Shown here piece after piece: positions 55,009 to 64,000 of a stretch of 64,000 nt of DNA (positions are counted from its first letter, which is position 1; every line of letters begins with the position of its first letter). A program made the position numbers and the translations under genes. The DNA is from Microvirga terricola (lineage in GTDB: Bacteria; Pseudomonadota; Alphaproteobacteria; Rhizobiales; Beijerinckiaceae): the NCBI RefSeq assembly GCF_011777495.1, contig NZ_JAATJS010000003.1, positions 434,001 to 498,000 of the forward strand, given 5' to 3'. Below the pieces are notes generated by a model that was not told the DNA's origin, ran no database searches, and saw only the letters and a program-made list of their open reading frames with translations.

Positions 55009-56165
55009 GCCCCTTGAACGCTGCGGTTGCGGGAGGGGATGAGCGCCCGACCCACCGCCCGGAGCCTAGCCTGCGCCTTCCGAATCGACGCGCCTTGCAG
55101 GACGATCATCATGGACAGCACAGTCGCGAGAAACGGAACGCCATAAACGCCGACGACGGCTGCAGGCGTGCGAACGACGGCGCCGGAAGCGGCGAACCCC
55201 GCGATTCGCAGGGCGACGACGCCGAGTACTGCTGCCGCAACGGCAAGTCCGCGTCCCTGGCGGGTGGTGCGCGCATCACCCAGGGCCGCAAAGGCAATGG
55301 CCATCATGGCGAATGGATAGAGCCAGGATGAGAGTCGGTCATGCAGCTCCGCCCGGAAGCGACCTTCCTGGTATTGGTAGAGAAGCTCGTTCTTGTCAGG
55401 GAACAGGAGCTGGGTCGTGCTGCGTTCACGGGGCTTGTAGATGATATCGCCGCCATCCTGGTTGAAGGCGGCGAGATCGACCGCATAGCGCTCGAAGACG
55501 ACGATGGACGAGTCGTGGCTATTCGGCTCCTTGCGCTGGACGCTGCCCTTCTCCAGCACGAGATAGGCCTGCCCGTTGGTTTCCACCGTCTGGCCGCGCT
55601 CCGCGAGGTAAACGACGACCTTGTCCTTCACCCGCTGGTCTTCCATGAAGATGCCGAGCAGCGCATCGCCCGCGCGTTCACGGTAGTGGAAGGTGATGCC
55701 GTTCTCGAGCGTAATGAACTGGCCCTCTTTGGCCATGGTGCCCACGAAATCCGCGCGGATCTTCGTGAAAAGGTTGCGCAGTTCCTGGAAGCTCGCCGGC
55801 ATGATGTAGATCGTGATCATGCCAACCACGAAGCAGACGAAGGTCGCCAGGACCAGGAAGGGCCGCAGCAGCCGCAAGGGGCGCATGCCGGCGGCGCTCA
55901 TGACGATCAGCTCCGAATCCCCGTTGAGCTTGTTGAGCGCATAGATGGTGGCCAGAAACAGGGCGACCGGCGAGATGACGTTGATGAGCGCAGGCAGCGA
56001 GAGGCCGGTGACCGTCAAAAAGATAAAGAGCGTCTGCCCCTTGCCGGTGAGAAGATCGAGCTCGCGCAGCGCCTGCGTGATCCAGATGACGCCGGTCAGG
56101 GCGATGAGGCACGCGGCAAAGGCCGTGAAGGCAATCTTCAGGATATAACGTTCAAGGAGTGTCAT
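55005..56165 (-). CDS. lptF: LPS export ABC transporter permease LptF
   Basis: This 386-residue partner of LptG begins MTLLERYILKIAFTAFAACL and has the same layout: spans at both ends and a periplasmic beta domain (ITLENGITFHYRERAGD). LNGDSELIVMSAAGM before the third span is the conserved coupling segment. It is the first gene of the operon lptF-lptG-lptD-pdxA-rsmA, and is divergent from pepA with a 190-base gap that should hold both promoters. Confidence 0.94.
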   Translation of the reverse strand: MTLLERYILKIAFTAFAACLIALTGVIWITQALRELDLLTGKGQTLFIFLTVTGLSLPALINVISPVALFLATIYALNKLNGDSELIVMSAAGMRPLRLLRPFLVLATFVCFVVGMITIYIMPASFQELRNLFTKIRADFVGTMAKEGQFITLENGITFHYRERAGDALLGIFMEDQRVKDKVVVYLAERGQTVETNGQAYLVLEKGSVQRKEPNSHDSSIVVFERYAVDLAAFNQDGGDIIYKPRERSTTQLLFPDKNELLYQYQEGRFRAELHDRLSSWLYPFAMMAIAFAALGDARTTRQGRGLAVAAAVLGVVALRIAGFAASGAVVRTPAAVVGVYGVPFLATVLSMMIVLQGASIRKAQARLRAVGRALIPSRNRSVQGA

Positions 56166-56355
56166 AAAGCCCCGCTAGGAGTCCCGGCCTTGGGTACCTT
56201 GTCACATGCCCCTAGGCAAGGCTGCCTGCTCTCATCAGCTTGAGATTGCGTCCCTTTCACGGCAAAGCCCGCGTGATCCGGCGCGAGAAGTGTTGTATGT
56301 CACCAACAGCCGCAGCCGCCCGAGGGCTGGCTCTACAGCAAGATGCGAGGAATTC

Positions 56356-57846
56356 ATGGCCGACAGCTTCAAGATCGATTTTCAAGCTCACGGTGCGCTG
56401 GGGACCGGCGATCTCATCGTTTTCGTCGGCGAAGACCTCAAGCCGACCCCGGCTGTCGCCAAGCAGATCGGCCCCAAGGCCGTCCAGCTGATCGCGAAGG
56501 CTGCCGCTGCCGAGAATTTCAAGGGCAAGGCCAAGTCGGCCATGGTCATCACGGCGCCGTCGGCGGTTGCGGTGGACCGGCTCGTGGTGGTCGGCGTCGG
56601 GGGCGAGAAGGACCGCGCGAATGTGGATTGGGCGCAACTCGGCGGCCTCATTTCCGGCAAGGTGAACGGCAAGGCGGCCGTCGCGATGCTGGACCTGCCC
56701 GGCATCGAGGTTTCAGCGGACGCTGCCGCCGATGTGGCGCTCGGCGCGCAGCTGCGCCGCTACAGCTTTGACCACTACAAGACCAAGAAGGACGACGCCA
56801 AGGCCAACACCGGCGGCAAGCTCTCCTTCAGCGTTGCCGATCCCGCCGCCGCGAAGAAAGCCTACAAGGCCCGCGAAGGGGTTGCCGCCGGCATCACCAT
56901 CGCCCGCGATCTCGTGAACGAGCCGCCGAACGTTCTTGGGCCCCGTGAATTCGCGGCTCGGGCCGAGGCCCTGACCAAGCTCGGTGTCGAGGTCGAGATC
57001 CTTGACGACAAGGCCATGCAAAAGCTCGGCATGCGCGCCCTTCTCGGCGTCGGCCAGGGTTCGGTACGCGGCAGCCGCGTCGCCATTATGCGCTGGAACG
57101 GCGGCAAGGCCTCGGACAAGCCCATCGCCTTCGTCGGCAAGGGCGTGGTGTTCGATTCCGGCGGCATTTCGATCAAGCCTGCGCAGGGCATGGAGGACAT
57201 GAAGGGCGACATGGCGGGTGCGGCCTGCGTCGTCGGCCTCATGCACGCTCTCGCCAGCCGCAAGGCGAAGGCGAATGTGGTCGGCGCCATCGGCCTCGTG
57301 GAGAACATGCCGGACGGCAATGCCCAGCGCCCCGGCGACATCGTCACCACCCTGTCGGGCCAGACCATCGAGATCATCAACACGGACGCCGAAGGCCGCC
57401 TCGTTCTGGCCGACGTGCTCTGGTACGTGCAGGACCGGTTCAAGCCGAAGTTCATGATCGACCTTGCGACGCTGACCGGCGCGATCCTGGTGGCGCTGGC
57501 TCAGGAATATGCGGGCCTCTTCTCCAACAACGATGAGCTGGCGCAGCGCATCACGAAGGCGGGCCTCGAGACCGGCGAGCGCGTGTGGCGCATGCCGCTG
57601 GGTCCTGAATTCGACAAGTTGATCGAATCCAAGTTCGCCGACATGAAGAACTCGGGCGGCCGTCACGGCGGGTCGAGCACGGCGGCGGCGCTGCTCCAGC
57701 GCTTCGTCAACGACGTGCCGTGGGCCCATCTCGATATCGCCGGCACCGCCATGGGATCGCCGCAGAACGAGATCAACAAGGGTTGGAGTTCCGGCTGGGG
57801 CGTGCGCCTGCTCGACCGGCTGGTGCGCGACCATTACGAGGGCTGA
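56356..57846 (+). CDS. pepA: Leucyl aminopeptidase (M17 family)
   Basis: This 496-residue cytosolic two-metal aminopeptidase removes N-terminal residues from peptides. The start [19 protein letters not shown] is taken at 56356. The catalytic domain has the metal/catalytic motif [14 protein letters not shown] (about 262-275), DMAGAA and the family signature NTDAEGRL (about 342-349). The stop overlaps the holC start as TGATG. Confidence 0.95.
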   Translation: MADSFKIDFQAHGALGTGDLIVFVGEDLKPTPAVAKQIGPKAVQLIAKAAAAENFKGKAKSAMVITAPSAVAVDRLVVVGVGGEKDRANVDWAQLGGLISGKVNGKAAVAMLDLPGIEVSADAAADVALGAQLRRYSFDHYKTKKDDAKANTGGKLSFSVADPAAAKKAYKAREGVAAGITIARDLVNEPPNVLGPREFAARAEALTKLGVEVEILDDKAMQKLGMRALLGVGQGSVRGSRVAIMRWNGGKASDKPIAFVGKGVVFDSGGISIKPAQGMEDMKGDMAGAACVVGLMHALASRKAKANVVGAIGLVENMPDGNAQRPGDIVTTLSGQTIEIINTDAEGRLVLADVLWYVQDRFKPKFMIDLATLTGAILVALAQEYAGLFSNNDELAQRITKAGLETGERVWRMPLGPEFDKLIESKFADMKNSGGRHGGSSTAAALLQRFVNDVPWAHLDIAGTAMGSPQNEINKGWSSGWGVRLLDRLVRDHYEG

Positions 57847-58298
57847 TGGCCGAGATCTTTTTCTACCACCTTCAGCGCCAGCCGCTCGAAGCCGTTCTGC
57901 CTACGCTCCTGCAAAAGACGCTGGAGCGCGGGTGGCGCGCGGTGATTCAGGTGACGAGCGAGGAGCGCATGGCCGCCCTCGACGATCACCTGTGGACCTA
58001 CGCGGAAGAAAGCTTCCTGCCGCACGGCACGGATAGCGAATCCCAGACGGCGGATCAGCCGATCCTGATCACGCTTTCCGACAGCAACCCCAACGGCGCG
58101 GCCATCCGCTTCCTTGCAGAAGGCGCCGCGTTGCCGGGGGACGCGTCGGCCTATCAGCGCATCGCCATCCTGTTCGACGGCAACGACGACCAGGCCCTCG
58201 CCCATGCGCGCGACCAATGGCGCACGGTGAGGGAAGGGGGGCACCAGGCGACCTACTGGCAGCAGGACGACCGGGGACGCTGGGAGCAGAAGGCCTAA
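57846..58298 (+). CDS. holC: DNA polymerase III chi subunit
   Basis: This 150-residue protein starts [22 protein letters not shown]. The chi fold is recognised by this N-terminus and by the segment HLWTYAEESFLPHG followed by QPILITLSD. Chi links the clamp loader to single-strand binding protein. The pepA-holC order with overlapping stop/start is common in proteobacteria. Confidence 0.92.
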   Translation: MAEIFFYHLQRQPLEAVLPTLLQKTLERGWRAVIQVTSEERMAALDDHLWTYAEESFLPHGTDSESQTADQPILITLSDSNPNGAAIRFLAEGAALPGDASAYQRIAILFDGNDDQALAHARDQWRTVREGGHQATYWQQDDRGRWEQKA

Positions 58299-58361
58299 TC
58301 GGAGCACATGGGAACGGAAGCCGCGGGCCTCCGTTTCACGCAAGCTCAAGAGGACACTGAC

Positions 58362-59906
58362 ATGAACCGGAACCTCCGCCCCGCCTTCCTCGCGGCTTTG
58401 TGCCTGTTGTCTCTCGCTCCGGCTGTTTGGGCCCAGGAAGCCCCCAGGCGGGAACAGCAGCCCGAAAGACGCCAGCAGACCTCGGAGACGACCCGTCTTC
58501 CGCCCGCATCAGTGACGCGCCACACGATCACGCTGCCGGGGCGCACCATCACCCTCACCGCGACGGCGGGAAGCCTGACGCTGATTGACACCAACGGGAC
58601 GCCGCAGGTCGAGATCGGCTATATCGCCTACACGAAGGACGATACCGACCCCGCGACACGTCCCGTGACATTTGCGGTGAACGGCGGGCCGGGGGCGTCG
58701 TCGGCCTATCTCAACCTTCTCGCCATCGGCCCGTGGCGGCTCTCACTCGATGAGCAGAGCATCAGCCCCTCGGCGGCGCCAGGCCCGGTGCCGAATGCCG
58801 AAACCTGGCTCGATTTCACCGATCTCGTTTTCATCGACCCGCCAGGGACTGGCTACAGCCGGGTGATCGGCGGTGATCAGGTCCGCGACCACTTCTATTC
58901 GCTGCACGGCGACATCGATGGGCTTGCTGCCGCCGTCACGCGATGGCTCAAGGAAAAGAACCGGCTTCTGTCGCCAAAATTCTTCGTCGGTGAAAGTTAT
59001 GGCGGCTTTCGCGGGCCGCTTTTGGCGGAGAAGTTGCAAAGCGATCAAGGCATTGGCTTCAGCGGCCTGATCCTTGTCTCTCCGGTTCTCGATTTCGCAT
59101 GGCTCGATGGGCGTGCTTCTGCGCCTTGGACCGATGCGTCGCGCCTGCCGTCGATGGCCGCCGCCGCGCTTGCGCGCAAGGGGCCCGTTTCTCGCGAGGC
59201 GTTGCAGGATGTCGAGCGCTATGCTTCGGGCGAGTATCTCGTCGATCTGATGCGCGGCGTGCAGGATCGCGAGGCGGTCGAGCGCATCAGCGGCAGGGTC
59301 GCTGCGTTCACGGGGCTCGACCTCGACTTCGTGCGGCGCCTCGCGGGCCGTCTCGATATGCGGGGCGTGCAGCGGGAGACCTTGCGCCGGAAGGGCGAGG
59401 TGCTCAGCGCCTATGACGCCGATGTGTCGGGCGCGGACCCCAACCCGACAGCTTACGTCTCGCGATTCGAAGACCCGGTCCTGACGGCGATGACCGCGCC
59501 GCTTACCAGCGCGATGGTCGATCACTTGACCACCACGCTCAACTGGAAGCCGGAAAGCCGCTACAACCTGCTCAACAATGCGGTCACGCGCGCGTGGAAA
59601 TGGGACGGCGGGCGCAGCGCGCCTGAAAACATTGGCGAATTGCGGCAGGCGCTTGCTCTCGACGGGAAAATGCGTGTGCTCGTCGTGCACGGTTTCACCG
59701 ATCTCGTGACGCCTTACTACGCCTCGCAATTGCTGCTGAACCAAATCCCTGACCTTGGCCCGGAAAAGCGTTTGACACTCAAAGTTTACGAAGGCGGGCA
59801 CATGTTCTATTCGCGGCAAGCATCGCGCCAGGCGTTCCGGGCCGATGCCCAGCGCCTGTTCGAGGACGCTCTGCGGGCGCAAGCGAATGGAAGCAAGAAG
59901 GATTGA
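58362..59906 (+). CDS. Serine carboxypeptidase-like protein (peptidase S10)
   Basis: This 514-residue exported hydrolase has a Sec signal peptide (cut near VWAQ) and a Gln/Arg-rich linker. The alpha/beta core has the oxyanion motif VNGGPGASSAYLNLL, the nucleophile S212 in FVGESYGGFRGP, D447 in FTDLVTP and H480 in EGGHMFY. This is the usual S10 triad. The physiological substrate in bacteria is not established. A small lipoprotein gene follows after nine bases, probably on the same transcript. Confidence 0.9.
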   Translation: MNRNLRPAFLAALCLLSLAPAVWAQEAPRREQQPERRQQTSETTRLPPASVTRHTITLPGRTITLTATAGSLTLIDTNGTPQVEIGYIAYTKDDTDPATRPVTFAVNGGPGASSAYLNLLAIGPWRLSLDEQSISPSAAPGPVPNAETWLDFTDLVFIDPPGTGYSRVIGGDQVRDHFYSLHGDIDGLAAAVTRWLKEKNRLLSPKFFVGESYGGFRGPLLAEKLQSDQGIGFSGLILVSPVLDFAWLDGRASAPWTDASRLPSMAAAALARKGPVSREALQDVERYASGEYLVDLMRGVQDREAVERISGRVAAFTGLDLDFVRRLAGRLDMRGVQRETLRRKGEVLSAYDADVSGADPNPTAYVSRFEDPVLTAMTAPLTSAMVDHLTTTLNWKPESRYNLLNNAVTRAWKWDGGRSAPENIGELRQALALDGKMRVLVVHGFTDLVTPYYASQLLLNQIPDLGPEKRLTLKVYEGGHMFYSRQASRQAFRADAQRLFEDALRAQANGSKKD

Positions 59907-59915
59907 TGGGGGATT

Positions 59916-60287
59916 ATGGGAATGCGCGTTCATCTGCTCGCGGCGGCTCTTTTGGCCGTCAGCTTGTCCGCCTGTAACAGCACGTCCTCCGCGCCGCCGG
60001 TGGCGTCGGTGCCCGTCGCCCCGGCCTCCATGGCCGCTGCTCCCGATTTTGGGGCGGTGATCGGACCTGACGGACGCTGCACGGGCACGCCATCCGCGAC
60101 CGCTGCCGCCATCGCGCCCGGCATCGGCGAATGCGATCTTCTCACCCTCAAGGGCAAGGCACCGACCGACGTGCTGGTGGGCGAGAGCGGTAAGGGCCAG
60201 CGCGAGGTGCAGGTGCTCTATTCCGAGCCAGGCGGGCGCGAGCTCTATTTCTTCGTCAACAACAAGCTCGATCGCATCGTGAAGTAG
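59916..60287 (+). CDS. Small hypothetical lipoprotein
   Basis: This 123-residue protein has a lipoprotein signal with lipobox LSAC (cysteine at about residue 20), so it should be membrane-anchored. A Pro/Ala/Ser-rich linker follows, then a compact domain with two cysteines (GRCTGTPS, GECDLLTLKG) and QREVQVLYSEPGGRELYFFVNNKLDRI. The in-frame ATG at 59922 has a better-spaced GGGGGA site than the one at 59916. Function unknown. Confidence 0.82.
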   Translation: MGMRVHLLAAALLAVSLSACNSTSSAPPVASVPVAPASMAAAPDFGAVIGPDGRCTGTPSATAAAIAPGIGECDLLTLKGKAPTDVLVGESGKGQREVQVLYSEPGGRELYFFVNNKLDRIVK

Positions 60288-60288
60288 C

Positions 60289-61521
60289 CTAAGGCCGCGT
60301 TCCGACGCGTCCACGCAAGGGGATGAGGCCGACGAGAGTCAGCGCGGTAAAGCCCGCGCCGGCGAGAAAAGTCGCCTGAGGCCCGATGGCGTCCCAAAGC
60401 CCGCCGGCGATCAGGCTCGCGACGAGAAGCGCGATGCCGGTGACGAGATTGAAGAGGCCGAAAGCGGTTCCGCGCAGCTCGGGCGGAGAGCAATCCGCGA
60501 CGAGGGTCGAGAGCACGCCTTGCGTGAAGCCCATATGCGCGCCCCAAAGCATTACACCGAGCGCGATGCCCCCGAGGCCCGGTGCGTAGGCGAGGACCAC
60601 ATCGGCGGCGAGAAGCAGCACCAAACCGATGATGAGGATCGTGATCCGGTCCATGCGGTCGGAGAGAGCCCCCGCCGGATAGGCGGAGAGAGCATAGACC
60701 ACATTCATGATCACAAGCACGATGGGCACCAGCGCCACCGATAAGCCGGAGGATTGTGCGCGTAGGATCAGGAAGGCCTCGCTGAAGCGGGCCAGCGTGA
60801 ACACGGTCGCAACCGCCACCACCCACCAATAGGTCGCGCCCATCCGCGCGAGTTCGGAACGGTGAAGCGGCATTCGAACTTTCCGCAACCCTTCCGGGCG
60901 CTCCGGCTCCTGAACGGCGAAGAGGATCAGGAAAAGGGAGAGAAAGGCCGGAATGACCGCGACCCAGAAGACGGCGGTGAAGTGGCTCGCCGTCAGCCAC
61001 ATGAACGCGATGGCGAGGAACGGGCCGATGAAGGCTCCCACCGTATCGAGGGATTGGCGCAGACCGAAACTCGCGCCGCGCAGGTGCTTCGGGCTGATAT
61101 CGGCGACGAGCGCATCGCGGGGCGCGCCGCGAATGCCCTTGCCGATGCGGTCGACAAAGCGGGCTGTGACCAACCAGCCGACGGAGGGGGCGAGCGGAAA
61201 GATGGGCTTCGTGAAGGCGGCGAGCCCATAACCCAATGCGGCGAGAAACTTGCGCTTGCCGAGCCAATCGCTCAGCGCGCCTGAGAACACCTTCGTGATC
61301 GAAGCGGTGGCCTCGGCAATCCCCTCGATGATGCCGACCGTGAGCGTCGATGTGCCGAGCACCGTCACGAGATAGACCGGCAGGAGGGCATGGATCATCT
61401 CCGAGGAGATATCCATCAGCATCGAGACGAAACCGAGCGCCCAGACACCGCCCGGAATTTCTCTCCAGAGGGCTTTTCGCCCCTTAGAAGTCTCCGGTTT
61501 GCCCTGGGTCCGGTCCGACAT
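60289..61521 (-). CDS. MFS transporter
   Basis: This 410-residue inner-membrane transporter of the major facilitator superfamily has 12 predicted spans. The loop between spans 2 and 3 reads GALSDWLGKRK (the A-motif), and DRIGKGIRGAPRDALVADI is the conserved second-loop segment of a subgroup often annotated as drug or sugar-like efflux. The start at 61521 lies two bases after the ABC-F stop, so the two are in one operon. Substrate unknown. Confidence 0.9.
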   Translation of the reverse strand: MSDRTQGKPETSKGRKALWREIPGGVWALGFVSMLMDISSEMIHALLPVYLVTVLGTSTLTVGIIEGIAEATASITKVFSGALSDWLGKRKFLAALGYGLAAFTKPIFPLAPSVGWLVTARFVDRIGKGIRGAPRDALVADISPKHLRGASFGLRQSLDTVGAFIGPFLAIAFMWLTASHFTAVFWVAVIPAFLSLFLILFAVQEPERPEGLRKVRMPLHRSELARMGATYWWVVAVATVFTLARFSEAFLILRAQSSGLSVALVPIVLVIMNVVYALSAYPAGALSDRMDRITILIIGLVLLLAADVVLAYAPGLGGIALGVMLWGAHMGFTQGVLSTLVADCSPPELRGTAFGLFNLVTGIALLVASLIAGGLWDAIGPQATFLAGAGFTALTLVGLIPLRGRVGTRP

Positions 61522-61523
61522 CG

Positions 61524-63401
61524 CTATGAACCCGCCATCTCGATCTCGCCGCTGATGCCGAGCCATTCTTCCTCGACGGCGGCTAGTGTTTCGGCGGCCT
61601 CGGCGCGCATCTTCGACAGCTCCGTCGCCTTCGCTGGGTCCTTCTGGAAGGCGGTGCCGTCGGCAAGGGCCGCGTCGATCTTGGTGATCGCGTCGGAGAG
61701 TTTCGTCATCCGCGCTTCCAGCGCGTCAAGCTTCTTGCGCAGGGGTGCCAGCGCCACGCGGCGCTCGGCGGCGGCGCGGCGTTCGTCCACGCGGGAGGTT
61801 GTCCCAGCCTGCTGTTTCTCGGAACGGCTCTGCGGCTCCAGCTCGCCGGAGAGGACGAGCTTGCGATAATCGTCCATATCGCCGTCGAAAGGCTTCACGC
61901 TGCCGTTGCCGACGATCCAGAGGCGGTCGGCGCAGGCCTCGATCAGGAAGCGGTCGTGGCTCACCAGAATGACCGCACCCGAATAGTCGTTGATGGCCTC
62001 CATCAAGGCCTGGCGGCTATCGATGTCGAGATGGTTCGTCGGCTCGTCGAGGATCAACAGGTTCGGGCCGTTGAACGCGGCCAAGCCCATGAGAAGGCGC
62101 GCCTTTTCGCCACCCGAAAGGGAGGAGACGGGTGTGTCCGCTTTTGCGCCGGGAAAGCCGAAGCGGGCGGCCCGTGCGCGGATTTTCGCGATGGGCGTAT
62201 CCGGCATCCGCTCCGCCACATGGTCGTAAGCCGTGGCGCTGGGGTTCAACTCGTCCACCTGATGCTGGGCGAAATAGGCAACGTCCATTTTCGCCGGCCA
62301 GCGGACCTCGCCTTTGAGCGGATCGAGCCGCCCGCCGATGAGCTTGCAGAAGGTGGATTTGCCGTTGCCGTTCGCGCCGAGGAGCGCGATGCGGTCGTCC
62401 GGCTGGATGGTCAGGTTCAGGCGGTCGAGAATGACCCGCTCGCCATAACCCGCCGCAGCGCTTTCCACCACGATCAGGGGCGGGGCGAGGGGGCGATCCG
62501 GTCCCGGAAGGTCGAAGGCCAGAACCTCGTCCTCGACGAGCGCCGCAATGGGCTCCAGTTTCGCGAGGCGCTTGACGCGCGACTGCGCCTGCCGGGCCTT
62601 CGAGGCCTTGGCCTTGAAGCGGTCGACGAAGGACTGGAGGTGCTTGCGCTCCGCCTCCTGCTTCACGCGCATCTTCGCGGTCAATTCCCGTTTGTCCGCC
62701 AATTGCTTGGCGAAGGACGTGTAACCGCCGCGATAGATCGTGAGCTTCCCCTGGTCCAAATGCAGAATGTGATCGACGGAGGTGTCGAGCAATTCGCGGT
62801 CGTGGCTGATGACCAGAACGGTGTGGGGATAACGCTCCAAGTAGTTGTAAAGCCAGAGGGTTCCTTCGAGGTCGAGATAGTTCGTCGGTTCGTCGAGAAG
62901 CAAAAGATCGGGTTCGGCGAACAGCACGGCGGCGAGGGCCACGCGCATGCGCCATCCGCCGGAAAACGCGGAGCAAGGCCGGTTCTGCGCCTCGGCGTCG
63001 AAGCCGAGGCCGTGCAGGATCGCGGCCGCGCGGGCGGGAGCGGAATAGGCCCCGATATCGGTTAGCCTCGTCTCGATCTCGGCGCGGCGGAAGCCGTCGG
63101 CGGTTTCTGCTTCTGCAAGGAGAGCGGTGCGCTCCTTGTCGGCGGCCAGAACGACCTCGATTAGCGACTCAGGGCCTCCGGGCGCTTCCTGCGCCACGCT
63201 GCCGATGCGCACGCCGCGGGGGAGGGCGACCTCGCCGCTCTCCAGCGAGAGCTCTCCCTGCAGGATCCGAAAGAGGGTGGTCTTGCCCGCACCGTTCCGG
63301 CCGACCAGGCCGACCTTGCCGCCGGTCGGAAGGGCGAAGGAGGCGCGATCCAGGATCGTGCGGCCTGCGATACGGTAGGTAAGGTCATTCGCGTGAAGCA
63401 T
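61524..63401 (-). CDS. ABC-F family ATPase, YheS-like
   Basis: This 625-residue soluble double-ABC protein begins MLHANDLTYRIAGRTILDRA. The first Walker A is GRNGAGKTT (34-42) with signature FSGGWRMR; the second is GANGNGKST with signature LSGGEKAR and Walker B LLILDEPTNHLD. A charged linker between the domains (KHLQSFVDRFKAKASKARQAQ) is the P-site tRNA interaction motif region of the family. The C-terminal helical extension is long. It is the second ABC-F protein in the window and closer to YheS than to Uup. Confidence 0.88.
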   Translation of the reverse strand: MLHANDLTYRIAGRTILDRASFALPTGGKVGLVGRNGAGKTTLFRILQGELSLESGEVALPRGVRIGSVAQEAPGGPESLIEVVLAADKERTALLAEAETADGFRRAEIETRLTDIGAYSAPARAAAILHGLGFDAEAQNRPCSAFSGGWRMRVALAAVLFAEPDLLLLDEPTNYLDLEGTLWLYNYLERYPHTVLVISHDRELLDTSVDHILHLDQGKLTIYRGGYTSFAKQLADKRELTAKMRVKQEAERKHLQSFVDRFKAKASKARQAQSRVKRLAKLEPIAALVEDEVLAFDLPGPDRPLAPPLIVVESAAAGYGERVILDRLNLTIQPDDRIALLGANGNGKSTFCKLIGGRLDPLKGEVRWPAKMDVAYFAQHQVDELNPSATAYDHVAERMPDTPIAKIRARAARFGFPGAKADTPVSSLSGGEKARLLMGLAAFNGPNLLILDEPTNHLDIDSRQALMEAINDYSGAVILVSHDRFLIEACADRLWIVGNGSVKPFDGDMDDYRKLVLSGELEPQSRSEKQQAGTTSRVDERRAAAERRVALAPLRKKLDALEARMTKLSDAITKIDAALADGTAFQKDPAKATELSKMRAEAAETLAAVEEEWLGISGEIEMAGS

Positions 63402-63643
63402 GGCGCCTTGTGGCCTGCGATCATGCCGCTGGCAAGGCGAAACCTCGACTTTCGAGGGTGGCCCAACCGCTCGGGGCGAGGCCTTTTTCACCGGTTAGGC
63501 GACGACTTTAGCTTGACAATGTAGCGTAATCACACCAGAGAAACCCCCCGAAATATTGAAGTGGCCATCCTCCTTTTTCCGTGCAACGCGGAGTGTTTTG
63601 CTTATTCGGGTGATGGCTGCGAAGGGTTAGTCAGGAGCCTGAG
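63402..63643. promoter_or_regulatory. Divergent intergenic region
   Basis: This 242-base gap separates the ABC-F gene and the nucleotide-sugar dehydrogenase. TTGACA at 63513-63518 could be a -35 element for the rightward gene, but no matching -10 at normal spacing is evident. No gene or hairpin was recognised. Confidence 0.35.
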
Positions 63644-64000
63644 ATGCATGGAAATCGCGCGGTAAAGGCCGGTGCGACGGTCGCCGACGTTGCTGAACTG
63701 ATTGCAAAGTTCAAAGAGCGCGGCGCAACCATCGGCATCGTGGGTCTGGGCTATGTCGGCATCCCCCTTGCGCTCACTGCCGCCAAGGCCGGCTTCAAGG
63801 TGCTCGGCTTCGACATCGACGGTCCCCGCGTCGACCAGATCAACCGGGGCGAGAGCTTCATCAAGCACATTTCGTCTGCCTCTATCTCCGACGCCGTGAA
63901 GAGCGGCAAGTTCTCGGCGACCGCCGATTTCGCCCGCCTGAGCGAGCCCGATGCGATTCTCATTGCCGTTCCCACGCCGCTGACCAAGCATCGCGAGCCG
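63644..64000 (+). CDS. UDP-glucose/GDP-mannose dehydrogenase family protein, N-terminal part
   Basis: The first 119 codons are present; the gene continues past the right edge. The ATG at 63644 has AGGAG eight bases upstream. The NAD-binding Rossmann motif is IGIVGLGYVGIPLA (about 33-46), followed by VLGFDIDGPRVDQINRGESF and ILIAVPTPL, typical of enzymes that oxidise a UDP-hexose (often UDP-N-acetylglucosamine or -mannosamine) to the uronate for surface polysaccharide. The N-terminal 30 residues before the fold are longer than in the shortest members. The exact sugar cannot be told from this part. Confidence 0.88.
   Translation, partial: MHGNRAVKAGATVADVAELIAKFKERGATIGIVGLGYVGIPLALTAAKAGFKVLGFDIDGPRVDQINRGESFIKHISSASISDAVKSGKFSATADFARLSEPDAILIAVPTPLTKHREP

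Noticed and set aside
58743..60314. 523-codon open frame antisense to the S10 peptidase and lipoprotein
   Set aside because: It spans two well-supported genes and shows only low-complexity Arg/His/Ala composition.

Overview
The window is 64 kb of a high-GC chromosome from an alphaproteobacterium, most likely a Hyphomicrobiales (Rhizobiales) member close to Methylobacteriaceae or Bosea/Microvirga. The basis is a rhizobial-type porin (27539-28870), an HWE-family sensor kinase, the rpoZ/rsh/pyrE neighbourhood, and the collinear blocks fabD-fabG-acpP-fabF-mltG-yicC-gmk and rsmA-pdxA-lptD-lptG-lptF. This placement is by family recognition only; no search was run.

Left part (1-15.7 kb): nutrient uptake. 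A dipeptide/oligopeptide-type ABC importer (binding protein, two permeases, start of an ATPase) runs leftward off the window edge. Divergent from it are an M19 dipeptidase, an Lrp/AsnC regulator and an amidase, which suggests use of imported peptides or amides. A second importer of the same class occupies 8.2-15.6 kb as one leftward operon: fused double ATPase, aldehyde dehydrogenase, short-chain dehydrogenase, binding protein, two permeases. This looks like an import-and-oxidise unit.

15.7-20.5 kb: an orphan HWE sensor kinase, a Uup-like ABC-F ATPase and a DUF533/TerB-like protein. 20.6-27.1 kb: the complete lower tyrosine (homogentisate) pathway: hpd, hmgA, maiA, a fumarylacetoacetase, a small glyoxalase-fold protein, a MarR regulator with two identical inverted repeats in the divergent hmgA/marR promoter, and an orphan TRAP binding protein.

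27-38.8 kb: an abundant-porin gene with a long leader and strong terminator, an alpha/beta hydrolase, a Slt-type lytic transglycosylase, dapA-smpB, a NYN-domain protein, pyrE, a class I glutamine-amidotransferase-fold hydrolase, the bifunctional (p)ppGpp enzyme Rsh and rpoZ. 38.8-42.5 kb is the only clearly accessory stretch: a lone RelA/SpoT-synthetase-domain protein of lower GC and foreign codon use, a GC-rich tail that looks like the 3' remnant of an XRE-type regulator, and a large RTX protein with a seven-repeat, propeller-like N-terminal half.

42.8-61.5 kb is core: fatty-acid synthesis, murein processing, guanylate kinase, rRNA dimethylation, vitamin B6, LPS transport, leucyl aminopeptidase, Pol III chi, then an S10-type serine carboxypeptidase with a lipoprotein, an MFS transporter and a second ABC-F protein. 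The window ends inside a nucleotide-sugar dehydrogenase gene (from 63644).

The most interesting leads are the lone alarmone-synthetase-like gene with its inverted-repeat promoter next to rpoZ/rsh, the propeller-RTX protein, the paired MarR operators, and the ALDH/SDR pair inside a peptide-type ABC operon. No tRNA, rRNA, CRISPR array, insertion sequence or prophage was recognised.
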